From Thermincola ferriacetica (GTDB lineage Bacteria; Bacillota; Thermincolia; Thermincolales; Thermincolaceae): a DNA stretch of 64,000 nt. The notes under the pieces were generated by a model. That model was not told the origin of the DNA. It saw only the letters and a program-made list of their open reading frames with translations, and made no database searches. The DNA is taken from positions 42,582 to 106,581 of the forward strand of contig NZ_LGTE01000008.1 of NCBI RefSeq assembly GCF_001263415.1, read 5' to 3'. Position 1 is the first letter of the stretch. Every line of letters begins with the position of its first letter. Both the position numbers and the translations under genes were made by a program. Shown in pieces: positions 16,480 through 26,883 of this stretch.

Positions 16480-17766
16480 ATGGAATGCAGTTCGCCATGC
16501 AGTGTTAATAATAAACATATACCACCGGGCCTGTTGGAAGCTACTGCCAAGCATCCCTGCTATTCCTTTGGAGCTCATCATAAATATGCCCGCATGCACC
16601 TGCCCGTTGCGCCCAAGTGCAATATCAACTGTAACTACTGCAACAGGAAATTTGACTGCCTGCACGAAAGCAGGCCGGGAGTTACCAGTGAAATCCTTAC
16701 TCCTCAATCAGCAGAGCAAAAATTCCGCAGGGTAAAAGCGCAGATTGAAAACTTAAGTGTGGTAGGGATAGCAGGGCCTGGAGATGCCCTGGCCAACTGG
16801 GAAATAACAAGGGAAAGTATTGAACGGCTGAAGGCTATCGATCCTGAAATTATCTTTTGCCTGTCGACCAACGGTCTGCTGCTTCCGGAATATTACCACG
16901 AAATTATAAGTCTGGGCATAAAGCATGTCACGGTAACAGTAAATTGCCTTAAACCGGAGATTGGGGCCCGGATTTACGGCCACATTCTGTACAAAGGAAA
17001 GAGATATGAGGGGGAAACAGGTGCGGCCATTTTGATAAAGAACCAGTTGGAAGGTATTCGGCTACTGGCGGAAAACGGAGTCCTTGTCAAGGTGAACATA
17101 GTTATGATCAAAGACATCAATGACTTTCACATACCTGACATAGTCAAAAAGGTGAAGGAACTGGGGGCCTTTATGACCAATATTATGCCGTTAATTCCCG
17201 CGCCGGGAAGCGCTTTTGAAAATTACCAGCAAACCAGCATGAAGGAATTAAACAAGATGAGAAACCAGTGCCAGCTTCATTTACATCAGATGCATCACTG
17301 CCGGCAGTGCAGGGCCGATGCCATTGGTTTGCTGGGAGACGACAGGGCGATAGAATTTGCCGCCGAGACAGCAGGGAGAATACCTGCGGGAACAGCCTCC
17401 GGTCAAGGGAAAAAGATTTACAGAATTGCGGTGGCATCGAAAAGAGGCGATCTGATTGACCAGCATTTTGGCCATGCTTCAGAATTCCTTATTTATGATG
17501 GGAATGGCCGTTACTTCGAAATGGTAGAAACAAGGCGGGTTGACAAATACTGCAGTGGGGCAGAACTTTGTGAAACGGAAGAAGATAAAAAAGATGCCAT
17601 TGCCGATGCACTGAAAGACTGTAATGCGGTACTCATATTGCGGATAGGCTACCAAGCCAGGCAGAGGCTGCTGAAAAAAGGTATCGTCAGCATAGAACAT
17701 TACGGCACAGTGGAAGAGGGCCTGAGTTTTGCCGTACAAAAGATTGAGGGCAAGGAGGCGGTTTAA
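16480..17766 (+). CDS. nifB: Nitrogenase cofactor biosynthesis radical SAM protein NifB with NifX-like tail
   Basis: 428 residues. The radical SAM cluster motif is Cys47-x3-Cys51-x2-Cys54 (CNINCNYCNRKFDC); the SAM-binding GPGDAL and the conserved ICNRCRAD-like segment (HCRQCRADAIGLL, about residue 270-282) follow. From about residue 315 (RIAVASKRGDLIDQHFGHAS) a NifX/NafY-type cofactor-binding domain is fused. NifB joins two [4Fe-4S] clusters with a SAM-derived carbide to make the cofactor core. The start is the ATG at 16480, 8 bases after GGAGG; a GTG at 16471 overlaps that site. The ferredoxin gene begins one base after the stop. Confidence 0.96.
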   Translation: MECSSPCSVNNKHIPPGLLEATAKHPCYSFGAHHKYARMHLPVAPKCNINCNYCNRKFDCLHESRPGVTSEILTPQSAEQKFRRVKAQIENLSVVGIAGPGDALANWEITRESIERLKAIDPEIIFCLSTNGLLLPEYYHEIISLGIKHVTVTVNCLKPEIGARIYGHILYKGKRYEGETGAAILIKNQLEGIRLLAENGVLVKVNIVMIKDINDFHIPDIVKKVKELGAFMTNIMPLIPAPGSAFENYQQTSMKELNKMRNQCQLHLHQMHHCRQCRADAIGLLGDDRAIEFAAETAGRIPAGTASGQGKKIYRIAVASKRGDLIDQHFGHASEFLIYDGNGRYFEMVETRRVDKYCSGAELCETEEDKKDAIADALKDCNAVLILRIGYQARQRLLKKGIVSIEHYGTVEEGLSFAVQKIEGKEAV

Positions 17767-17767
17767 A

Positions 17768-18076
17768 ATGAATAAACCTAAGTACCATATTTTTGTCTGT
17801 ACCAGTTCCCGGCCTACGGGTCAGCAGAAGGGCTTCTGCCATGCCAAAGCATCAGTGGAATTAATGGAAGCATTTATGGAAGAAATTGAAGAACGCGGGC
17901 TGGGAAGCGAGGTTTTTGTAACCAACACAGGTTGCCTGGGAATTTGTGAAAAAGGCCCCATCGTGATAGTCTACCCCGATAATGTCTGGTATGGAGCGGT
18001 TACAGTTGACGACGTGGAAGAAATTATGGAGGAGCATATAGAAGGGGGGAGACCCCTTGCCCGCTTGATTTTCTAG
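17768..18076 (+). CDS. Thioredoxin-like [2Fe-2S] ferredoxin
   Basis: 102 residues with the thioredoxin-like ferredoxin pattern: Cys10 in FVCTSSRP, Cys in KGFCHAKAS, and the pair GCLGICEKGP. Such ferredoxins are encoded in many nif clusters (the C. pasteurianum [2Fe-2S] type) and interact with the MoFe protein, though the exact role is uncertain. The ATG at 17768 overlaps the end of nifB, with AAGGAGGCGG at the correct distance inside nifB, so the two are translationally coupled. Confidence 0.92.
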   Translation: MNKPKYHIFVCTSSRPTGQQKGFCHAKASVELMEAFMEEIEERGLGSEVFVTNTGCLGICEKGPIVIVYPDNVWYGAVTVDDVEEIMEEHIEGGRPLARLIF

Positions 18077-18153
18077 TCTATTAACAGACAAAACCTTTGG
18101 TTACACAACGATAGTCAGGAGACATCGGCCCATTAGTACGGGGGGTGAGAAAA

Positions 18154-18789
18154 ATGGCTAAAGAAATTGCTGTGTTTGTCGGTGCAGACGGGAATACGGC
18201 TTCCTTCTACGAAAAAGGGAAAGTTATCGTATTTCAGAGAAACCAGGGCAAGTGGAAAAAATTAAGGGAAAAAGGGTTTACTCTTGCTGACAGCCAGGGT
18301 ATGAGGGGACTGCGGGAAAAGATGGCTGAGGTGGTAAAGTTTCTTGGTACTTGCCGGATATTCATCGGGCTTTCTGTAATCGGTGTGCCGTATTTTGAAC
18401 TGGAGAAGGCGGGCTGCAGCATATGGGAGTTTGAGGGAAATCCCCTGGAATTCCTGGACTACATTCTTGAGCAGGAAGAAGCAGAAAGGGCCGGGAAAAC
18501 GCGCGACGGAAATCCTGATACAGAAATAAAGCCTATCGAAAGATCGGCGGGGTGTTTTTATATATCCCTTAAAGATATTCAGAGCCGCAACCTTGGAATC
18601 ACATCAAAGCAGGCCTTATTGCCTTTTTTGAGAAAAGGTAGCTTTTACGAATTGGAAGTGCTTTGTGACCATGTTCCGCCATGGCTGGAAGGTGAATTAT
18701 ATAGTTCCGGACTATTAGGCAGAATAGAAAAGCTTGGGAACGGGGAGATAAGAGTCACAATAACGAAGAAATGCAGTGACCAATGTTAA
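18154..18789 (+). CDS. AnfO-like nitrogenase accessory protein
   Basis: 211 residues. The opening AKEIAVFVGADGNTASFYEKG, the central FIGLSVIGVPYFELEKAGCSIWEFEG and the C-terminal KCSDQC region look like the AnfO family, first known from iron-only nitrogenase operons, where it is needed for full activity. Here it stands in a molybdenum operon, between the ferredoxin and the molybdate transporter, with no anf or vnf structural genes in the window. The start ATG 18154 follows GGGGGTGA; a GTG nine bases upstream lies within that site. The assignment is from memory of the family and should be checked with a profile search. Confidence 0.72.
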   Translation: MAKEIAVFVGADGNTASFYEKGKVIVFQRNQGKWKKLREKGFTLADSQGMRGLREKMAEVVKFLGTCRIFIGLSVIGVPYFELEKAGCSIWEFEGNPLEFLDYILEQEEAERAGKTRDGNPDTEIKPIERSAGCFYISLKDIQSRNLGITSKQALLPFLRKGSFYELEVLCDHVPPWLEGELYSSGLLGRIEKLGNGEIRVTITKKCSDQC

Positions 18790-18824
18790 TGAAAAAATAA
18801 CCGGTTGAGAAAGGGGTTGGGAGT

Positions 18825-19664
18825 ATGAGGATGGCCTTTGTATCAAGCGATGGATTAAAAGTCATGAAAAAAATGCTTTTAATACTTGCAGCCCTTTTAT
18901 CAATTCTACCGCTTAACGGTTGTGGGCAAAAAGGGGTTAGCAGTGAAAAGGCCCTGCAGGGGAAGAAAGAGATTATACTTGATGTTTCTGCTGCAGCCAG
19001 CTTAAAGGACGTTTTGACAGAAGTCCGGAAAATGTACGAAGAAAAAAATCCGGGTATAAGATTAAGGTTTAATTTTGCCTCCTCGGGTACCCTGCAGCGC
19101 CAAATTGAACAGGGAGCTCCCGCTGACCTTTTTTTCTCCGCCGGGGAAGAACAAATGGATGCTCTGGTCAAACAGGACCTTGTTGAAAACCCTGTTATTA
19201 TTTCCGGTAACCGGTTGGCTTTAATAGCTCCTGCCGGCGAACCCATTGAAATTGGTTCCCTGGAAGATATTCTCAGCCGGAAATTGGATAAAATCGCCAT
19301 TGGCAACCCCGATACAGTCCCGGCAGGGGAATATACCGAAGAAGCTTTGCAGAAGACCGGCCTATATGAAAAATTATCCTCCAAACTGGTTTTTGCCAAA
19401 GATGTAAGGCAGGTTTTGGCTTATGTGGAAACGGGAAACGCCGATGCCGGTTTTGTTTACCGGTCAGATGCCGTCCTTTCCAAAAATGTTAAAACCCTTT
19501 TCATCATACCCTCAGGGCTGCATAGGCCTATCAAATACCCTGGAGCTGTGATAAAAGGTTCTGACCACAGGGAACAGGCAGAAGATTTCCTGGAGTTCAT
19601 GGGAGAGGAAGAAGTACGGAAGGTATTTCAAAAATACGGTTTTTCGGTACCCGGAGCAGAATAA
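18825..19664 (+). CDS. modA: Molybdate ABC transporter substrate-binding lipoprotein
   Basis: 279 residues. A lipoprotein signal ends in LPLNGC, so the mature protein is anchored by its Cys on the outer face of the membrane. The mature part starts with DVSAAASLKDVL, the typical ModA first binding loop (Ser), and contains NFASSGTLQRQIEQGAPADL, the second oxyanion loop; DAGFVYRSDA is near the C-terminus. The ATG at 18825 has GGGGTTGGGAG upstream; an internal ATG at 18864 would also leave an intact signal peptide. First of modABC, placed in the nif operon to supply molybdenum for the cofactor. Confidence 0.93.
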   Translation: MRMAFVSSDGLKVMKKMLLILAALLSILPLNGCGQKGVSSEKALQGKKEIILDVSAAASLKDVLTEVRKMYEEKNPGIRLRFNFASSGTLQRQIEQGAPADLFFSAGEEQMDALVKQDLVENPVIISGNRLALIAPAGEPIEIGSLEDILSRKLDKIAIGNPDTVPAGEYTEEALQKTGLYEKLSSKLVFAKDVRQVLAYVETGNADAGFVYRSDAVLSKNVKTLFIIPSGLHRPIKYPGAVIKGSDHREQAEDFLEFMGEEEVRKVFQKYGFSVPGAE

Positions 19665-19685
19665 CCGGGAAAGGAGGGGCTTATT

Positions 19686-20432
19686 TTGGCTGTACCTGTA
19701 GAACCGGTGATTTTATCTGTAAAGGTAGCTTTAATATCAACTATAATAACAACAGCCCTTGGAACAGGAACAGCCTGGGTTATGTCCCGCAAGGAGTTTC
19801 CCGGGAAGAACCTGGTGGAAACAATTATAGGGCTGCCCCTGGTTTTACCGCCTACGGTAATAGGTTTCGGCCTGCTGCTGCTGTTCGGCAAACACGGGCC
19901 CCTGGGATTTATACTGGAAGAAGTATTTAACGTACGGGTGGTATTTACCTGGTGGGCCGCTGTGATTGCTGCGGCCGTAGTATCCTTTCCATTAATGTAC
20001 CGCAGTGCCAAGGCAGGGTTCGGGTCGGTTGACAGAAGGCTGGAAAGTGCGGCCAGGAATCTCGGCGCTTCCGAGTGGAAAGTTTTTTACACTATCTCCT
20101 TACCGCTGGCCTTACCGGGCGTTCTCGCCGGCGTTCTAATGGCTTTCGCCAGGTCACTGGGTGAGTTTGGCGCAACGGTGATGCTGGCTGGCAATATTCC
20201 GGGCCAGACCCAGACCATACCTTTAGCTATATACTTTTCTGTGGAATCGGGCGATATTGATACAGCCGGCCGGCTGGTGGCAATTATAACGGCAGCCTCT
20301 TTTATCATTACCTTCGCCGTCAATAAATGGCAGGGGAAAACGGGTCAGGGTTTTCAAGGCCGGCAGGACAAGAAGGGACCGGAAAGAGGTGAAATGGGTG
20401 TTAGAAGTAAATATACAAAAGGCTTTACCTGA
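19686..20432 (+). CDS. modB: Molybdate ABC transporter permease
   Basis: 248 residues with about five membrane helices. The EAA loop that contacts the ATPase is clear (ESAARNLGASEWKVFYTISL, about residues 120-140). TTG is the start at 19686, following AAAGGAGGG; no better ATG exists. The C-terminal 30 residues are hydrophilic (KTGQGFQGRQDKKGPERG) and overlap the start of modC by 35 bases, so the last part of the protein may be a by-product of the overlap. It forms the membrane channel of the ModABC importer. Confidence 0.93.
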   Translation: MAVPVEPVILSVKVALISTIITTALGTGTAWVMSRKEFPGKNLVETIIGLPLVLPPTVIGFGLLLLFGKHGPLGFILEEVFNVRVVFTWWAAVIAAAVVSFPLMYRSAKAGFGSVDRRLESAARNLGASEWKVFYTISLPLALPGVLAGVLMAFARSLGEFGATVMLAGNIPGQTQTIPLAIYFSVESGDIDTAGRLVAIITAASFIITFAVNKWQGKTGQGFQGRQDKKGPERGEMGVRSKYTKGFT

Positions 20433-21087
20433 TTTCTTATTAAAAGTGGCCTTTTCTTTTGCTAATGGCATAACTGCTATATTAGGCCCTTCCGGAGCCG
20501 GCAAAACAACCCTGCTGCAATGCATCGCAGGACTTGTCTCGCCGGATGAGGGTTTTATCAGTTTAAAAGGGAAGGTTTTCTATTGCTCCGGGGAAGGTGT
20601 TAATTTACCGGCACGCCTGCGAAGAGTAGGTTATGTATTTCAGGATTATGCTTTATTTCCTCATATGACAGTAAAACAAAATGCCATGTACGGAGTAAAA
20701 GGCTGCAAAGAAAAGAGGGGCTACAGGCTTTCTGTTATTGACGTGCTGGAAATGTTAAAGGTAACCCATCTTCAGCACAGATACCCGGACGAACTGTCAG
20801 GCGGTGAGAAACAGCGGGTTGCCCTGGCCAGGGCCCTGATGACCGAACCTGATATCCTGCTTCTTGATGAACCCCTGTCAGCCCTCGATGATTATACGCG
20901 GAAGCAGTTGCGCAGGGAATTGAAAGAACTTCAGGGGAAATGGGGGATTCCTTTTGTTATGGTGACCCATAACAGTGAGGATGTGAAGTACCTAGCGGAT
21001 CAGGCCCTGTACCTTCATGAGGGGAAACAATACACGTTAGGGCAGCTACGGAGCGCGTCCTCCACATTAGTATACCTGACCAGGTAA
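20398..21087 (+). CDS. modC: Molybdate ABC transporter ATP-binding protein, short form
   Basis: 229 residues. Walker A is GPSGAGKTT, the signature is LSGGEKQR, Walker B is ILLLDEPL, and the switch His is in MVTHNSED. Start GTG 20398 follows GAGGTG and gives the usual MLEVNIQKALPDF opening; a GTG at 20389 falls in the ribosome site. Full-length ModC has about 350 residues with a C-terminal TOBE domain that senses molybdate; this one ends right after the ATPase domain, so regulation by bound oxyanion is missing. The short form is also seen in some other nif-linked mod operons. Confidence 0.92.
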   Translation: MLEVNIQKALPDFLLKVAFSFANGITAILGPSGAGKTTLLQCIAGLVSPDEGFISLKGKVFYCSGEGVNLPARLRRVGYVFQDYALFPHMTVKQNAMYGVKGCKEKRGYRLSVIDVLEMLKVTHLQHRYPDELSGGEKQRVALARALMTEPDILLLDEPLSALDDYTRKQLRRELKELQGKWGIPFVMVTHNSEDVKYLADQALYLHEGKQYTLGQLRSASSTLVYLTR

Positions 21088-21150
21088 AGGGAAAAACAGT
21101 TAAAACGAAGTCACTAATCACCAATCCGGCCCGAAGGAGGAGGTGCGCCT

Positions 21151-21990
21151 ATGTCTGAATTTTTGATAGTTGATACAACGTTAAGGGACGGTGAACAGGC
21201 TGCCGGTATAGCTTTTACACCTACGGAGAAAATTGCTATTGCCCGGCTGCTTGACGGTGCCGGGATACCATTGATAGAAATTGGCACTCCGGCCATGGGG
21301 CTGGAAGAACAGGAAGTCATTCGTCATATTGCCGGCTTGGGGTTGCAGGCAGGTATTTTTACCTGGAATCGCTTATCTGTAAAGGATATAGAGGCTTCCC
21401 TGAGCTGTGGCGTAAACAGTGTGCATTTATCGGTTCCGGTCTCAGATATACAGATAAAATACAAGCTGAGAAAAAACCGCCGGTGGGTACTGGAAACGCT
21501 TAAAGACGTGCTGTGTTATGCTGTGAAGGCGGGTTGTACTGTCTCCGTTGGGTTAGAAGACGCTTCCCGGGCCGACCAAAAGTTTGTCGCCCTTGTTGCC
21601 GGCATAGCTTTAGAAGAGGGTGCAGTAAGGATAAGGTATGCCGATACTGTTGGCATATTAGAGCCCTTTAGAACATATGAAATAATGAGAAGTCTCATCT
21701 CCCGCATAGGAAGTAATGTGGAAATTCATGCCCATAATGATTTCGGCATGGCCGCTGCCAATACACTGGCGGCGGTAAAAGCGGGGTGCCGGTATATAAG
21801 CACTACTGTTAACGGGATCGGAGAAAGGGCCGGCAATGCCGCCTTTGAAGAGATGCTCCTTATTTTTAAACAGCATTTTGGTTCAATGCCCGTTGATGAT
21901 TTCTCCAGGGTCAAAATTTTATCGCGCTTTGTATCCCGGGCGTGCCGCCGGAAACCATATGCATTTCCGCGCCATTTCAGGGCTGTTTAG
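21151..21990 (+). CDS. nifV: Homocitrate synthase, catalytic TIM-barrel part only
   Basis: 279 residues. Opens with the acetyl-CoA-dependent aldolase motif LIVDTTLRDGEQAAG (RDGEQ: Arg-Asp metal and substrate site), contains HLSVPVSDIQIKY, and the metal-binding HAHNDFGMA with the following NGIGERAGN. Homocitrate is the organic ligand of the iron-molybdenum cofactor. Single-chain NifV has about 370-380 residues; here a stop follows the barrel directly. C. pasteurianum splits the enzyme into NifV-alpha and NifV-omega chains, and this matches the alpha (barrel) chain; no omega gene is in the window. GGAGGAGG precedes the ATG. Probably the last gene of the nif operon. Confidence 0.9.
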   Translation: MSEFLIVDTTLRDGEQAAGIAFTPTEKIAIARLLDGAGIPLIEIGTPAMGLEEQEVIRHIAGLGLQAGIFTWNRLSVKDIEASLSCGVNSVHLSVPVSDIQIKYKLRKNRRWVLETLKDVLCYAVKAGCTVSVGLEDASRADQKFVALVAGIALEEGAVRIRYADTVGILEPFRTYEIMRSLISRIGSNVEIHAHNDFGMAAANTLAAVKAGCRYISTTVNGIGERAGNAAFEEMLLIFKQHFGSMPVDDFSRVKILSRFVSRACRRKPYAFPRHFRAV

Positions 21991-22023
21991 GAATTAAATT
22001 CTTCATAAAAAAATAAAAAACTA

Positions 22024-22052
22024 TTGTCAAGAATAAAATTGTGTGCTATTAT
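22024..22052 (+). promoter_or_regulatory. Sigma-A promoter of the first amt operon
   Basis: TTGTCA (22024-22029) and TATTAT (22047-22052) with a 17-base spacer, 24 bases before the first ANTAR hairpin. Confidence 0.6.
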
Positions 22053-22075
22053 TCTTATATAAAATATAATAAAAT

Positions 22076-22144
22076 GATACAAGGCTGTATCAATTTAGCA
22101 ATGACGCTTTCGGAAAGGAAAACTTTCTGTAAAGCGTTTTTTAT
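22076..22144 (+). promoter_or_regulatory. ANTAR antiterminator site 1 and terminator before amt-1
   Basis: P1: GATAC-AAGGCT-GTATC (22076-22091), A1 and G4. P2: TTAGC-AATGAC-GCTTT (22095-22110), A1 and G4. The terminator ACGCTTT / AAAGCGT (22104-22137) plus T-tract overlaps P2. Confidence 0.82.
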
Positions 22145-22168
22145 TTTTATACAGGTTTTCATCCCCCT

Positions 22169-22252
22169 AAGTTCATGGAAGTACTTAGCGGGTTGAGCAA
22201 AGACGCTCTCTTGCGGGAATAGGCGCCGGTTTCCGAAAGGGAGTGTTTTTGT
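22169..22252 (+). promoter_or_regulatory. ANTAR antiterminator site 2 and terminator before amt-1
   Basis: P1: AAGTTC-ATGGAA-GTACTT (22169-22186), one mismatch in the stem, A1 and G4. P2: GAGC-AAAGAC-GCTC (22195-22208), A1 and G4. Terminator left arm ACGCTCTC with right arm GGGAGTGT, then TTTTT (to about 22250). Confidence 0.78.
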
Positions 22253-22287
22253 TTAGCTATAAAAAATTATGAAAAGAGGTGACGCCG

Positions 22288-23685
22288 ATGAAAACTGTTA
22301 AACTTAGCCTATTAGGCGCTATGTTGATGGTTTTCAGCCTTCCTGGTATAGCCTGGGCTGCAGATGCTTCTGCAGTCGATGCAGGAGATACTGCTTTTAT
22401 GATTATATCAAGCGCCCTGGTTATGCTCATGACTCCGGGACTGGCCTTATTTTATGGGGGCATGGTCCGGAGGAAAAACGTGCTTAGCACGATGATGCAG
22501 AGCTTCATTATCATTGCAATTATTTCTGTTCAATGGGTGCTGTTCGGTTATTCGCTGGCTTTCGGACCTGACCACGGCCACATAATTGGCAGCCTGGACT
22601 GGTTAGGTTTCAACGGGGTAGGAGCCGAACCAAACCCGGATTATGCGGGGACTATTCCGCATCAGATTTTTGCTATATTCCAGTTAATGTTTGCCATTAT
22701 TACTCCTGCATTGATTACAGGGTCAATCGCTGAGCGGATGAGGTTTCCTGCTTTTCTGGCCTTTACCGTCCTTTGGGCTACCATAATATATGACCCTCTG
22801 GCTCACTGGGTCTGGGGAGTAGATGGATGGATCCGCAACCTGGGAGCGCTGGACTTTGCAGGTGGTACTGTTGTGCACATAAGTTCAGGTGTATCAGGCT
22901 TGATTGCTGCCTTGATTTTAGGAAAGAGAAAAGGGTATGGCAAGGAACCTATGCTGCCGCATAACCTGCCATGGACTGTACTTGGCGCTGGCCTGTTATG
23001 GTTTGGCTGGTTCGGGTTCAACGCAGGAAGCGCTCTGGCTGCTAACGGCCTGGCCGGAACAGCCTTTGTAGTTACTAACACTTCGGCCGCTGCTGCAGCT
23101 TTATCCTGGGTACTTGCCGAATGGCTGCACCACGGAAAACCTACCCTTTTGGGCGCGGCCAGTGGCGCTGTAGCGGGCCTGGTCGCTATCACGCCGGCAG
23201 CGGGCTTTGTAACCCCTCTTGCCGCAATAGCCATTGGTTTAATTGGAGGAGTTATTTGCTACCTTGGTGTTGGAGTACTTAAAGCCAGGCTTGGTTATGA
23301 TGATGCACTGGATGCCTTTGGATGCCACGGTATAGGAGGCACCTGGGGCGCAATCGCCACAGGATTGTTTGCAACCACAACTGTTAACCCTGCCGGGGCT
23401 GATGGGCTGTTTTACGGTAACCCGGCGCTGCTGAAGGCACAGATTATCAGTATTGTTGCTACTTACCTTTTTGCGGCGATTGGAACCTTCGTAATACTTA
23501 AAGTAGTTAATGCATTTACCAGAATTAGGGCCACTGAAGATGAAGAACTCATGGGCCTTGACTCCACAATGCATGGGGAAGAGGCATACCGGGATTTCGT
23601 TTTAACCGGTTCCCTTTCCAAGGGTCAATTTAAAGAGAAAGTAGCGGAGGCTCCTTCAGTGACGCTAAATATTTCTTCCACCTAA
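22288..23685 (+). CDS. amt: Ammonium transporter, first copy
   Basis: 465 residues. A cleavable signal (MKTVKLSLLGAMLMVFSLPG to AWA) is followed by about eleven membrane helices. The pore His pair is visible: VVHISSGVSG (first) and FGCHGIGGTWG (second); the outer ammonium-binding region and ITGSIAERMRF are typical. The trimeric channel takes up ammonium, and GlnK blocks it from inside when nitrogen is ample. The ATG at 22288 follows AAAGAGGTGA; an in-frame GTG three codons earlier lies within the ribosome site. Paired with the glnK gene 69 bases downstream, and placed behind a double ANTAR leader. Confidence 0.95.
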   Translation: MKTVKLSLLGAMLMVFSLPGIAWAADASAVDAGDTAFMIISSALVMLMTPGLALFYGGMVRRKNVLSTMMQSFIIIAIISVQWVLFGYSLAFGPDHGHIIGSLDWLGFNGVGAEPNPDYAGTIPHQIFAIFQLMFAIITPALITGSIAERMRFPAFLAFTVLWATIIYDPLAHWVWGVDGWIRNLGALDFAGGTVVHISSGVSGLIAALILGKRKGYGKEPMLPHNLPWTVLGAGLLWFGWFGFNAGSALAANGLAGTAFVVTNTSAAAAALSWVLAEWLHHGKPTLLGAASGAVAGLVAITPAAGFVTPLAAIAIGLIGGVICYLGVGVLKARLGYDDALDAFGCHGIGGTWGAIATGLFATTTVNPAGADGLFYGNPALLKAQIISIVATYLFAAIGTFVILKVVNAFTRIRATEDEELMGLDSTMHGEEAYRDFVLTGSLSKGQFKEKVAEAPSVTLNISST

Positions 23686-23715
23686 TTATTATCAATCCAT
23701 TGGTTCACTGCATAA

Positions 23716-24093
<378 letters not shown>

Positions 24094-24173
24094 CCGGAAA
24101 TATAATGTTCAAGGCGGGCTTTAAATAATAATGTTTTCAATTAAAAATTATACCTAATAAAAATTAAAATGCT

Positions 24174-24245
24174 GATACTAAGATGTATCTACAGCGAAGG
24201 CGCTTGTCGGAATCGGTAAAAGATTCCTGAGAGCGTCTTTTTTGG
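24174..24245 (+). promoter_or_regulatory. ANTAR-like leader and terminator 1 before amt-2
   Basis: P1: GATAC-TAAGAT-GTATC (24174-24189), G4 kept, T at position 1. P2: AGC-GAAGGC-GCT (24193-24204), G4 kept, G at position 1. Terminator: GCGCTTGTCGGAATC with GATTCCTGAGAGCGTC (24201-24237), then TTTTTT. Confidence 0.7.
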
Positions 24246-24270
24246 TATAATGGTTTACCAATAAGCTGAT

Positions 24271-24332
24271 GAGCAGTGACGCTCTTTTGGGGGGAATATC
24301 GGCGTCTTCTCTCCGGGGAGCGTTTTCTGCTT
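24271..24332 (+). promoter_or_regulatory. ANTAR-like hairpin and terminator 2 before amt-2
   Basis: P2: GAGC-AGTGAC-GCTC (24271-24284), A1 and G4, overlapping the terminator left arm ACGCTC; right arm GAGCGT (24319-24324) then TTTT. A clear P1 was not identified. Confidence 0.62.
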
Positions 24333-24364
24333 ATCAATACACGTAAATTTCAGGAGGGATTACT

Positions 24365-26139
<1,775 letters not shown>

Positions 26140-26169
26140 CCAGACATAATCAACACTAAAGATAAAAAA

Positions 26170-26196
26170 TTAAGGGCCGTTATACGGCCCTTAACT
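26170..26196 (+). terminator. Terminator-like hairpin after amt-2/glnK-2
   Basis: TTAAGGGCCGT-TAT-ACGGCCCTTAA is a perfect 11-base-pair stem. The following T-tract is weak (CTTCTAAAATTT). Confidence 0.65.
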
Positions 26197-26211
26197 TCTA
26201 AAATTTGGTAG

Positions 26212-26628
<417 letters not shown>

Positions 26629-26668
26629 CCCCCGGACTTAAATATTTTGTATACAACAAAATTTGCAG

Positions 26669-26696
26669 TTGCATTTGGTTGAAATTTTGCTATAAT
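26669..26696 (+). promoter_or_regulatory. Promoter of the ANTAR regulator gene
   Basis: TTGCAT (26669-26674) and TATAAT (26691-26696), 16-base spacer. Confidence 0.6.
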
Positions 26697-26758
26697 TATA
26701 TCCATAGAACCAATATATAATTTATATAGTATGGCACAAGAAAAAATTAAATATTCGG

Positions 26759-26836
26759 TGATACGATGAAGTATCATCAATTGAGGCGATGAAGCCCTCA
26801 GTTCTATTCTTACGAATAGGACTGCAGGGCTTTTTC
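26759..26836 (+). promoter_or_regulatory. ANTAR-like leader and terminator before the ANTAR regulator
   Basis: P1: TGATAC-GATGAA-GTATCA (26759-26776). P2: GAGGC-GATGAA-GCC-CTC (26783-26799). Both loops are the same hexamer, with G4 and with G at position 1. The terminator GCCCTCAG...CTGCAGGGC (26794-26830) plus TTTTT overlaps P2. This suggests autoregulation by antitermination. Confidence 0.72.
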
Positions 26837-26883
26837 ATTTTTATTTATTTTTATTTTACCAGCCAGAAAGGGGGTCTTCATAT

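Noticed and set aside
18755..19399. 214-codon minus-strand frame across modA
   Set aside because: Antisense shadow of modA, which has a signal peptide and family motifs.
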